NCBI GenBank assembly: GCA_041694215.1
Contig: JASMTO010000016.1
Coordinates: 1 to 18,550, forward strand
Origin: Flexistipes sp041694215
GTDB lineage: Bacteria; Chrysiogenota; Deferribacteres; Deferribacterales; Flexistipitaceae
DNA length: 18,550 nt
Direction: 5' to 3'
A program made the position numbers and the translations under genes. The stretch's first letter is position 1; each line of letters starts with the position of its first letter. The notes beneath the pieces are model-generated. The model had not been told where the DNA came from. It made no database searches and saw nothing but the letters and a program-made list of their open reading frames with translations. Of the stretch, positions 6,152 through 13,317 are shown in pieces.

Positions 6152-7024
6152 CTATTTCTTCTTTAGTAAAGGAAAACCTAATTCTTGTCTGATTGCCACA
6201 TATTTTTCTGCACACATTTTTGCAAGCTGCCTGACTCTTGTAATATACCCCGTTCTTTCCGTAACGGAAATGGCATTTCTGGCATCAAGGAGGTTAAACG
6301 TGTGGCTGCATTTCAGACAATAGTCATAAGCCGGCAAAACAAGATCTTTCTCAATAAGCTGTTTACATTCATTTTCATACATCTGGAACAATTTAAACAG
6401 CATATCTGTATCAGCATATTCAAAATTGTATTTAGAAAACTCCACTTCGCTTCTATGATAAACATCACCGTAAGTAATATTCTCATTCCATGCAAGGTCA
6501 AAAACAGAATCAACCTTTTGCAGATACATTGCAATTCTTTCAATCCCGTAGGTGATCTCTCCGGAAACCGGTTTTAAATCTATCCCTCCGGCCTGCTGAA
6601 AATATGTAAACTGAGTGATTTCCATACCATCCAGCCAAACTTCCCAACCAAGCCCCCATGCTCCCAACGTTGGAGATTCCCAGTCATCTTCTACAAACCG
6701 GATGTCATGTTCCAGCGGTTTTATCCCTAAATATTCCAGGCTCTCAAGATATAAGTCCTGTATATTCTCAGGAGAAGGCTTTAGCAATACTTGAAACTGA
6801 TAGTAGTGTTGCATACGATTAGGGTTTTCTCCGTATCTACCGTCTGTTGGGCGCCTGCTGGGTTCCACATAGGCGGAATTCCACGGTTCAGGCCCCAAAC
6901 ATCTCAGGAATGTGGCGGGATTAAATGTTCCGGCGCCAACTTCAATATCGTAAGGCTGATAAATAATACATCCTTTTTTTGCCCAGTATTCCTGCAGTTT
7001 AAGTATTACATCCTGAAAATACAT
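6152..7024 (-). CDS. glyQ: Glycyl-tRNA synthetase alpha subunit
   Basis: Catalytic alpha subunit of the bacterial alpha2beta2 glycyl-tRNA synthetase, which charges tRNA-Gly using glycine and ATP. Family signatures are clear: YWAKKGCIIYQPYD, EVGAGTFNPATFLRCLGPEPW, EPSRRPTDGRYGENPNR, QHYYQFQVLLKPSP, WGLGWEVWLDGMEITQFTYFQQ and a C-terminal RNAISVTERTGYI. At about 290 residues it has the normal length. The frame can be read from a GTG at 7030, but AAGGAG would then touch the start; the ATG at 7024 has AGGAG at 5 nt and gives the usual MYFQDV N-terminus. The partner gene glyS, normally adjacent, does not follow; a chemoreceptor gene does. glyS must be elsewhere for the enzyme to work. It lies about 45 nt after argG. 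Confidence 0.96.
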   Translation of the reverse strand: MYFQDVILKLQEYWAKKGCIIYQPYDIEVGAGTFNPATFLRCLGPEPWNSAYVEPSRRPTDGRYGENPNRMQHYYQFQVLLKPSPENIQDLYLESLEYLGIKPLEHDIRFVEDDWESPTLGAWGLGWEVWLDGMEITQFTYFQQAGGIDLKPVSGEITYGIERIAMYLQKVDSVFDLAWNENITYGDVYHRSEVEFSKYNFEYADTDMLFKLFQMYENECKQLIEKDLVLPAYDYCLKCSHTFNLLDARNAISVTERTGYITRVRQLAKMCAEKYVAIRQELGFPLLKKK

Positions 7025-7069
7025 AGACACTCCTTTTCAAATAGGTAACATATGATGATATTATGAAAT

Positions 7070-8284
7070 TTAATGTTTATTTCTTTTGGCTTCAGCCTTT
7101 AATGGCAAGGCATGCAACTTGATAAACCCGGTTGCATCTGTCTGATTGTAAGCACCCAAGTCATCATCCATTGATACCACAAGTTTATCATAAAGGGAAT
7201 ACTCGGATTCTCTGGATACAGGTGTGATATTGCCCTTATACAATTCCACTGCAACTTTACCGGTAACAAATTCTTGGGATTTGTTTACAAATGCTTTAAG
7301 ACACTCAAGCTCATCCGAATACCAGTACCCTGAATAAACCAGTTGGGAAAATCTTGGCATAAGCGAATCTTTCAGATTTATTACGCCGCCGCTGAGGGTT
7401 AACGATTCCAGATCCCTGTGAGCAGCCATGAGTATTGTTCCTCCGGGTGTTTCATACACTCCCCTTGATTTCATCCCAACATATCTGCTTTCCACTATAT
7501 CTATTCTGCCAATACCGTTACGGCCTCCAATTTCGTTGAGATTTGATAACATTTCTACTGCTCCCATAGCTTGCCCGTTAAGTTTTACAGCTTCACCTTT
7601 ATGAAACTCAATTTCCACAATCTCAGGTGTATCCGGAGCATCTTCCGGACTCACAGTAAGCTCAAACATTTCCTTTGGCGGTCTTTTGGCCGGATCTTCC
7701 AGTATCCCCGCCTCAAAGCTTATATGCATTAAATTTTCATCAGAACTCCACGGTTGTTCAGCTGTTGCTTTAACAGGGATACTATGCTCAGCGGCAAAAT
7801 CCATTGCCTCTTTTCTTCCCTTTATTGTATTGAAAAACTCAGGCTCTCTCCATGGTACTATTACTTTTAATTCCGGAGCCAATGCAGCAGCCGACAGTTC
7901 GAACCGCACTTGATCATTTCCTTTGCCGGTGGCCCCGTGGGAAATATAGTTTGCGCCCACTTTGCGGGCAACTTCCACCATCCCTTTGGTAATTACCGGA
8001 CGAGCAAGTGATGTACCCAAAAGATATCTGCCCTCATATACGGCGTTAAACTTAATAGATGTATAAACAAATTCTTTCACAAATTCTTCTTTTAGGTCAA
8101 CGACATGAAAATCTACAGCACCTGAGGCATAAGCCTTCTCTTTTATAGCATCAAAATCATCTCTTTGTCCTAAATCGGCCACATATGCGACAACATCATA
8201 ACCCTTTAACTCAAGCCATTTCAGTATTACAGATGTATCAAGTCCACCAGAATATGCCAGCACAACCTTTTCTCTATCACCCAT
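7070..8284 (-). CDS. argG: Argininosuccinate synthase
   Basis: Cytosolic enzyme that joins citrulline and aspartate with ATP to form argininosuccinate, the penultimate step of arginine synthesis. The N-terminal P-loop-like ATP pyrophosphatase motif AYSGGLDTS is at 10-18. Further family blocks are SHGATGKGNDQVRFE, PWREPEF, SSDENLMHISFE, GIGRIDIVESRYVGMKSRGVYETPGG (in two parts) and YNQTDATGFI near the end. Length is 404 residues, typical. The frame stays open to 8332, but the ATG at 8284 has GGAGG 5 nt upstream and yields the expected MGDREKVVLAYSGG start. argH is not in the window. It is the first gene of the minus-strand block and diverges from selA. Confidence 0.97.
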   Translation of the reverse strand: MGDREKVVLAYSGGLDTSVILKWLELKGYDVVAYVADLGQRDDFDAIKEKAYASGAVDFHVVDLKEEFVKEFVYTSIKFNAVYEGRYLLGTSLARPVITKGMVEVARKVGANYISHGATGKGNDQVRFELSAAALAPELKVIVPWREPEFFNTIKGRKEAMDFAAEHSIPVKATAEQPWSSDENLMHISFEAGILEDPAKRPPKEMFELTVSPEDAPDTPEIVEIEFHKGEAVKLNGQAMGAVEMLSNLNEIGGRNGIGRIDIVESRYVGMKSRGVYETPGGTILMAAHRDLESLTLSGGVINLKDSLMPRFSQLVYSGYWYSDELECLKAFVNKSQEFVTGKVAVELYKGNITPVSRESEYSLYDKLVVSMDDDLGAYNQTDATGFIKLHALPLKAEAKRNKH

Positions 8285-8320
8285 AAAAACCTCCACATTT
8301 ATAAAAATAGTTAGAAAAAA

Positions 8321-8349
8321 TCTATACTCCAATAATTGCCAACATTCAA
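8321..8349 (-). promoter_or_regulatory. Candidate sigma-70 promoter for argG
   Basis: On the minus strand TTGAAT (8349-8344) and TATAGA (8326-8321) are separated by 17 nt. Each matches 4 of 6 consensus positions. It would give a leader of about 30 nt before the argG ribosome site. No ARG box or other operator was recognised. Confidence 0.4.
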
Positions 8350-8418
8350 TATTAAATTAATTGATATTAATCTGTAATTTATATAACATTCGTGTAAATT
8401 ATATTAAAAATACCTTTA

Positions 8419-8449
8419 TTGTGAAAATTTGTAAAATTTAGTGTAATAT
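8419..8449 (+). promoter_or_regulatory. Weak candidate promoter for the selA operon
   Basis: TTGTGA (8419-8424) and TAATAT (8444-8449) are separated by 19 nt, longer than ideal. The -10 is good and lies 22 nt before the selA ribosome site. The whole 8285-8470 stretch is very AT-rich, so chance matches are likely. Confidence 0.3.
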
Positions 8450-8481
8450 GATAACGTTCACTTATAAGAAAGGAGAGTGCT

Positions 8482-9855
8482 TTGGATAACAATAGTTTGT
8501 ACAGACAGATTCCGAAAGTGGATGACTTATTACATTTTTTTGACTCGCAGCAATACAAAAGGGATATTCTGAAATTCTCTATAAACAAAACTCTTGCTGC
8601 AGTAAGGGAAGATATTGCCAGCGGAGATCTAAGACATGTAGATAAACACCAGCTTATTGAGCAAATACAACAGTATTACGCAAAATTTTTAAAAGGAACT
8701 CTTGAAAAAGTTATTAATGCAACAGGGATCGTCCTCCACACCAATTTGGGCAGAGCACCTTTGCCAGAGGATATTTTAAAAAATATATCAGGAATTATAA
8801 CTGGATACTCGAATCTGGAATATGATCTTAAAAAGGGGAGCCGAGGGGACAGATACCATCATTTGAGTGAATATCTGGAGTTTTTGACTGGAGCTGAAAG
8901 TGCTGTTATCCTGAACAACAATGCAGCGGCAGTGTTTCTGATATTGAATACCTTTGCCAAGGACAAGGAATGTATCGTATCCCGTGGAGAATTGGTTGAA
9001 ATAGGCGGCAGTTTCCGAATACCGGAGGTTATGGCCAACAGCGGAGCATATTTAAAAGAGGTGGGCACGACAAATAAAACAAAAATCTCTGACTACGAAA
9101 ATGCCATCAGTGATAAAACATCAATGATTATGAAGGTTCACAAAAGCAATTATGTAATAAAAGGTTTTACCGAAGAGCCATCACTTGCAGAAATTACCCA
9201 AAAGGCAAAAGAGAAAAAAATACTTTCCTATTATGATTTAGGCAGCGGAAGTCTGACAGAGAGATTTAATACCCTTTGTGATGAAAGAAATGTAAGAGAC
9301 ATTATGGCAAGCGGTTTTGACCTTATTAGCTTCAGCGGAGACAAACTTTTAGGTGGCGCCCAGGCAGGTATAGTCCTGGGGAAAAAGCATCTTATAGACA
9401 AACTAAAAAAGAACCAACTCATGAGAATGCTTCGTGTGGATAAAATAACACTTGCTGTATTGCAGGAAATACTCAGGATGTATGTTATGGGTAATGAGAG
9501 AGACATCGCAGCAATAGATTTGTTGAATACAGATAGTATATTGCTTGAAGAAAAGGCAGAAAAACTAAAAAAAGTAATGGAATCAAAAATTCCCAAAAGC
9601 AAAATAGTGGTAGAAGATGTTATTGCATACACCGGCGGTGGCAGCTGCCCAATGAAAGAAATCAGATCAAAAGCCATCGTAGTAAAGGCTGTAGAAAAAA
9701 ATATCTCAGAAGTGGAAAACAATTTACGTCGATACAGGATTCCTGTAATATGCAGAGTAAGTGAAGATAAACTGTATTTTGATGTAAGGACAATCTTTGA
9801 AAGTCAATTTTACGAGCTTGCGGAGGGTGTGGATTGGGCTTTGAAAACATCGTAA
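8482..9855 (+). CDS. selA: L-seryl-tRNA(Sec) selenium transferase
   Basis: PLP enzyme that converts seryl-tRNA(Sec) to selenocysteyl-tRNA(Sec) with selenophosphate; in E. coli it works as a large ring-shaped decamer. Signatures include the N-terminal domain (RQIPKVDDLL), INATGIVLHTNLGRAPL, SNLEYDLKKGSRGDRY, NNNAAAVFLIL, RGELVEIGGSFRIP, and SFSGDKLLGGAQAGI with the PLP lysine at K288. The length of 457 residues is normal. The start is a TTG at 8482 with AAGGAG 6 nt upstream; no ATG or GTG in frame gives a full N-terminus. Its 3' end overlaps selB by 22 nt. The tRNA-Sec gene (selC), selD and any selenoprotein gene are not visible here. Confidence 0.97.
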   Translation: MDNNSLYRQIPKVDDLLHFFDSQQYKRDILKFSINKTLAAVREDIASGDLRHVDKHQLIEQIQQYYAKFLKGTLEKVINATGIVLHTNLGRAPLPEDILKNISGIITGYSNLEYDLKKGSRGDRYHHLSEYLEFLTGAESAVILNNNAAAVFLILNTFAKDKECIVSRGELVEIGGSFRIPEVMANSGAYLKEVGTTNKTKISDYENAISDKTSMIMKVHKSNYVIKGFTEEPSLAEITQKAKEKKILSYYDLGSGSLTERFNTLCDERNVRDIMASGFDLISFSGDKLLGGAQAGIVLGKKHLIDKLKKNQLMRMLRVDKITLAVLQEILRMYVMGNERDIAAIDLLNTDSILLEEKAEKLKKVMESKIPKSKIVVEDVIAYTGGGSCPMKEIRSKAIVVKAVEKNISEVENNLRRYRIPVICRVSEDKLYFDVRTIFESQFYELAEGVDWALKTS

Positions 9856-11714
9856 TAGGAACAGCAGGGCACATTGATCACGGCAAATCAGCCTTAGTAA
9901 AAGAAATCACAGGCACAGACCCTGACAGATTTAAGGAGGAAAAACAAAGGGGCATTACCCTCGATTTAGGCTTTGCAAATTACACGTACAAAAATAGAAA
10001 TTTTTCTTTTGTGGATGTACCTGGCCATGAAAAACTTGTGAAGAATATGATTGCTGGCGCCACTGGTATAGATATGGTGCTTTTTACTATAGATGCCGGG
10101 GAAGGGATCAAACCGCAAACAGTGGAGCATGCAGATATAATCTCATTTTTAAACATACAGACAGTTGTTGTGGCAGTTACAAAAACAGATCTTGTGGAAA
10201 AAACAGTTCTTGAAAAACGTAAGGAAGAAATACAGAAAATTTTCGGTAAATATAATTTCAATAATATTAGTATTGTTTACACAAGTATATTTGACGACCA
10301 ATCTATAGACAACTTGAAAGAAATAATTTATCAGGAAAGTTTAAAGGTAAAAAAATATAATATCACAGACAGTTTTCTAATGAGAATTGACAGGGCGTTC
10401 ACATTAAAAGGGGTAGGAACGGTAATTACAGGGACATCCGTAGCAGGTTCAGTGAAAAAGAATGACACCATCGAAATTCTACCTCAAAACATTAAATGTA
10501 AAATAAAAAGTATACAAATTCATTCAAAAGACCAGGATTTAGCGGAAAAGGGTAGTAGGGTGGCACTGAATCTGGGAGGGATAAAAAAGAGTGAGGTGGA
10601 AAGGGGGAATATTGCGGCAGAACCAGATGTTTATGAATCCACAAAAAATTTTTACGCACTTCTCAGTGTTTTTGACAATGCAAACACACAATTCCACCTT
10701 AAACACAATAGAACATACAATCTGTTCATCGGAACATTTTCAACACAGGCAAAAATTATCTTTTTGGATAAACAACACATTAAGCAGGGTGAATCAGGAT
10801 TCTGTAAGGTAGTTATGCAGGGGGAATACACGCCGCTATTTAAAGAAAAATTTTTTATCAGAAGCTCCACCCCCCAACGAACGGTAGCCGGCGGGAGTGT
10901 ACTTTCAATTTGCAACTTTGATCTGAATAAAGAAAATATGTTAAAATATTTGGAGTATTTATCATCAGAGAACTTTCATGAAGCCTTCCTTCTACTGAGC
11001 AGATACTTAAACAAAGTGCAAACGTTACCAGCTCCTGCTCAGATGACATCCCTTAAAGAGTCAAAAACAAACGATTTGTTGAATGAATTTTTTCTTTTGG
11101 ATGGAAACAAAATATGTTCAAAAGACTTTATTAAAACGATAGTAAAAGAAGCTACGGATAAGCTGGTTGTAGAAAAAAAACTGAATTTAGGGGATTATAC
11201 AAATAAACTTGAGCCTTCAGATAGTTTTAAAGATTATTTAAAAAATGAAATTATTGCCTTTGCAGAAACAAAAGGTTTCACATTTGAAAATAATGTCTTT
11301 TTCATAAAACAAAAAACGGAACATGAGATTGTCGCAGAAAAAATTTACACTGCAATGGGTGAAGATACATCGTTAAGTAATGTAGCTAACATTGCCGGGG
11401 CGTTATCTATTGATGAAAAAACTGCAAAAAATGCCCTTTTGATTCTTCAGAACAATGATAAAATAAAAAAACTTGATGAAAAAAATTATATACGTAAAGA
11501 TGTACTTGATAACTTTATAAATACAGCTGCAGAAAAAGCTAAAAATGACGGTTATATCGATCTCAACATGGCCAAGAAGATAATTAATGCTCCCAGAAAA
11601 ATACTCATCCCCCTTTTAGAACAACTGGACAAGTCAGGAAAATTTACAAACATAAACAACAAGAGATATCTTAAAAACCGAGGAGGGCAAACTGGCAGAT
11701 TTGCAAAAAGTTAA
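9834..11714 (+). CDS. selB: Selenocysteine-specific translation elongation factor
   Basis: GTPase that delivers selenocysteyl-tRNA(Sec) to UGA codons marked by a SECIS hairpin. The G domain shows GHIDHGKS (12-19), the effector segment KQRGITLDLGF, DVPGHEKLVKNM (61-72) and TKTD (116-119). EF-Tu-like beta-barrel domains follow (FTLKGVGTVITGTSV), and residues after about 430 are consistent with the winged-helix repeats that bind SECIS RNA. Length is 626 residues, typical of bacterial SelB. The start is a TTG at 9834 inside selA, with GGAGG 7 nt before it, so translation is likely coupled to selA. It overlaps dprA by 14 nt at its 3' end. SelB implies that selenoproteins such as formate dehydrogenase exist elsewhere in the genome. 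Confidence 0.97.
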   Translation: MGFENIVIGTAGHIDHGKSALVKEITGTDPDRFKEEKQRGITLDLGFANYTYKNRNFSFVDVPGHEKLVKNMIAGATGIDMVLFTIDAGEGIKPQTVEHADIISFLNIQTVVVAVTKTDLVEKTVLEKRKEEIQKIFGKYNFNNISIVYTSIFDDQSIDNLKEIIYQESLKVKKYNITDSFLMRIDRAFTLKGVGTVITGTSVAGSVKKNDTIEILPQNIKCKIKSIQIHSKDQDLAEKGSRVALNLGGIKKSEVERGNIAAEPDVYESTKNFYALLSVFDNANTQFHLKHNRTYNLFIGTFSTQAKIIFLDKQHIKQGESGFCKVVMQGEYTPLFKEKFFIRSSTPQRTVAGGSVLSICNFDLNKENMLKYLEYLSSENFHEAFLLLSRYLNKVQTLPAPAQMTSLKESKTNDLLNEFFLLDGNKICSKDFIKTIVKEATDKLVVEKKLNLGDYTNKLEPSDSFKDYLKNEIIAFAETKGFTFENNVFFIKQKTEHEIVAEKIYTAMGEDTSLSNVANIAGALSIDEKTAKNALLILQNNDKIKKLDEKNYIRKDVLDNFINTAAEKAKNDGYIDLNMAKKIINAPRKILIPLLEQLDKSGKFTNINNKRYLKNRGGQTGRFAKS

Positions 11715-12798
11715 GCTGTACATTGCATTAAAAACAATCAAAGGCATCTCTGATAGTACAATCATTGGCGCTGTGAAAAAATGTGGGAGTATTGAGAAGA
11801 TACTTAATACTCAAAAGGAAGAATTAAAATCTATCGGTTTAAAAATCCATCAAATAGAAGCATTGAAACGCTGGGATGTGGATAAATCGTTTGTTGAATC
11901 TGAAATAAAAAAGATAAAAAAGTACAAGATTGATGTAATCCTTTATGAGGAATCACGGTATCCTGAGCTGCTAAAGGAAATCAGCCAACCTCCATGTTAT
12001 CTGTATGCTTATGGGAATACAGAGGTTTTGGCAAAGCCTTCAATCGCGATTGTGGGAGCCAGAAGATCCAGTGATGCAGCCAGAGAATTCACCAGGAAAC
12101 TGGCTGGAAACCTTGCCGAAGTGGGCTTTAATATTGTAAGCGGATTTGCAGCTGGCATAGATATAAATGCTCACCTAGGTGCGATAAAAAGCGGAACAAC
12201 TACTGCTGTCTTTGGCAACGGACTTTTAAAATTATATCCCAGTACAAACAAACGGTACATTAACGACATAATCAAAAACGGGTGCCTGATTTCGGAATTT
12301 CCTCTTGATGAAGAACCTTTGGCTACAAATTTTCCGCAGCGTAATAGAATAATCAGCGGTCTTTCACTTGGCGTTGTTGTTGTGGAAGCTTCGCCAAAAA
12401 GTGGATCTCTGATAACTGCCAGATATGCAATTCAGGAGAATAGGGACGTTTTTGCTGTGCCCACTTGGCCTGAAAATTACAACAGTGAAACAAACAAGTT
12501 AATTAAGCAAGGGGCAAAACTTACTGAAAATTATATGGATGTCGTTGAAGAGTTTGCTTCATTTGTAAATTTTTCAAAAATGGTTGACAATAAAGACGAT
12601 GCCTATAATATTAATTTTGACTCAAGTGAGGAGAGAGATATTTATAATATTCTAAAACTGCAGTCTATGTCCATTGATGAAATCTGTATGAAATCTGGCA
12701 TAGAGGCATCTTCTGTACTCACTTTACTTTCGGAAATGGAAATAAAAGGCATTATCCGGAGCGATGTGGACGGAAAATATTCCATAAGGAGGAATTAA
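11701..12798 (+). CDS. dprA: DNA processing protein DprA (Smf)
   Basis: Binds incoming single-stranded DNA during natural transformation and loads RecA; also common in non-competent species. After an N-terminal helical region (LYIALKTIKGI) the Rossmann-like DprA domain shows SIAIVGARRSS (114-124), VSGFAAGIDINAHLGAI (146-162), TTAVFGNGL, YPSTN, LISEFPL, FPQRNRIISGLS and SGSLITARYA. The C-terminal 70 residues form a winged-helix (DML1-like) domain. Length is 365 residues, normal. The start is uncertain: TTG at 11701 lies 13 nt from AGGAGGG, while an in-frame CTG at 11692 has better spacing (about 5 nt). It overlaps the end of selB. The dprA-smg-topA order is conserved in many proteobacteria. 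Confidence 0.95.
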   Translation: MQKVKLYIALKTIKGISDSTIIGAVKKCGSIEKILNTQKEELKSIGLKIHQIEALKRWDVDKSFVESEIKKIKKYKIDVILYEESRYPELLKEISQPPCYLYAYGNTEVLAKPSIAIVGARRSSDAAREFTRKLAGNLAEVGFNIVSGFAAGIDINAHLGAIKSGTTTAVFGNGLLKLYPSTNKRYINDIIKNGCLISEFPLDEEPLATNFPQRNRIISGLSLGVVVVEASPKSGSLITARYAIQENRDVFAVPTWPENYNSETNKLIKQGAKLTENYMDVVEEFASFVNFSKMVDNKDDAYNINFDSSEERDIYNILKLQSMSIDEICMKSGIEASSVLTLLSEMEIKGIIRSDVDGKYSIRRN

Positions 12799-12799
12799 A

Positions 12800-13225
12800 A
12801 TGGATAAAATAGTAATAGCACTCAATCTTATTATAGATTATATAGATACCGATGAAATTGTAAGCGAAAAGGACATAACTGATTATCTCCAAAATACCGG
12901 TTTTGATGATTACGAAATAAGACAGGCATTGTCTATATTAAATTTCGGTGTTTATGAAAATCCAGATGGAGTTAGATTCTTTACCGCTTTTGAAAGGAAT
13001 AAAATTAGTGAAAAAGCGATTCAGTATCTACAAAAACTGAATTTAGCAGGTGTACTTGACTTTATTACACTTGAGGAGATTATAGACAAATCAATGGATG
13101 CTACTGAGCAAAAAATTGATGTGGAAAATATCAAACAGATTACACTATACACTCTTCTTGAAAAGAAATCCTATATCTCCAAAAATGACTATGAATTCCA
13201 CGAGGAAGATTATTTTATTCAGTAG
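12800..13225 (+). CDS. smg: Smg family protein (DUF494)
   Basis: A 141-residue acidic, all-helical, soluble protein. The family pattern is visible: an N-terminal ALNLIIDYI helix, LQNTGFDDYEIRQALSIL, the middle AIQYLQKLNLAGVLD, LEEIIDKSMDA and then VENIKQITLYTLLEKK. Position between dprA and topA is exactly that of smg in E. coli, which strongly supports the name. Its biochemical function is unknown. AAGGAGG overlaps the dprA C-terminal codons, and the ATG begins one base after the dprA stop, so the two are probably coupled. No oddities. Confidence 0.88.
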   Translation: MDKIVIALNLIIDYIDTDEIVSEKDITDYLQNTGFDDYEIRQALSILNFGVYENPDGVRFFTAFERNKISEKAIQYLQKLNLAGVLDFITLEEIIDKSMDATEQKIDVENIKQITLYTLLEKKSYISKNDYEFHEEDYFIQ

Positions 13226-13317
13226 CAAGCTCATTTTGCCTGTAAGCAAATATGTATTCTTTTCTTTTATTTTTCGCAAAATTGTCAAATGTACAAATTT
13301 AAACGTGGAGGGAGTGC

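Noticed and set aside
8361..8374. FNR-like half-palindrome TTGAT-ATTA-ATCTG between argG and selA
   Set aside because: Only one half-site is perfect and the region is very AT-rich; it is far from a well-placed -10, so chance is likely.
8285..8481. selC (tRNA-Sec) gene in the argG-selA gap
   Set aside because: The stretch is AT-rich with no cloverleaf, no GGTTCRANTCC-like T arm and no CCA end.
9231..9722. 163-codon minus-strand ORF inside selA
   Set aside because: A hydrophobic, serine-rich translation on the antisense of a well-conserved gene, with no ribosome site or domain.
13235..13250. Hairpin TTTGC-CTGTAA-GCAAA in the smg-topA gap as a terminator
   Set aside because: The stem is only 5 bp with two GC pairs, and the following T-rich sequence is interrupted. 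Too weak to call, though it is the only candidate in the 92-nt gap.
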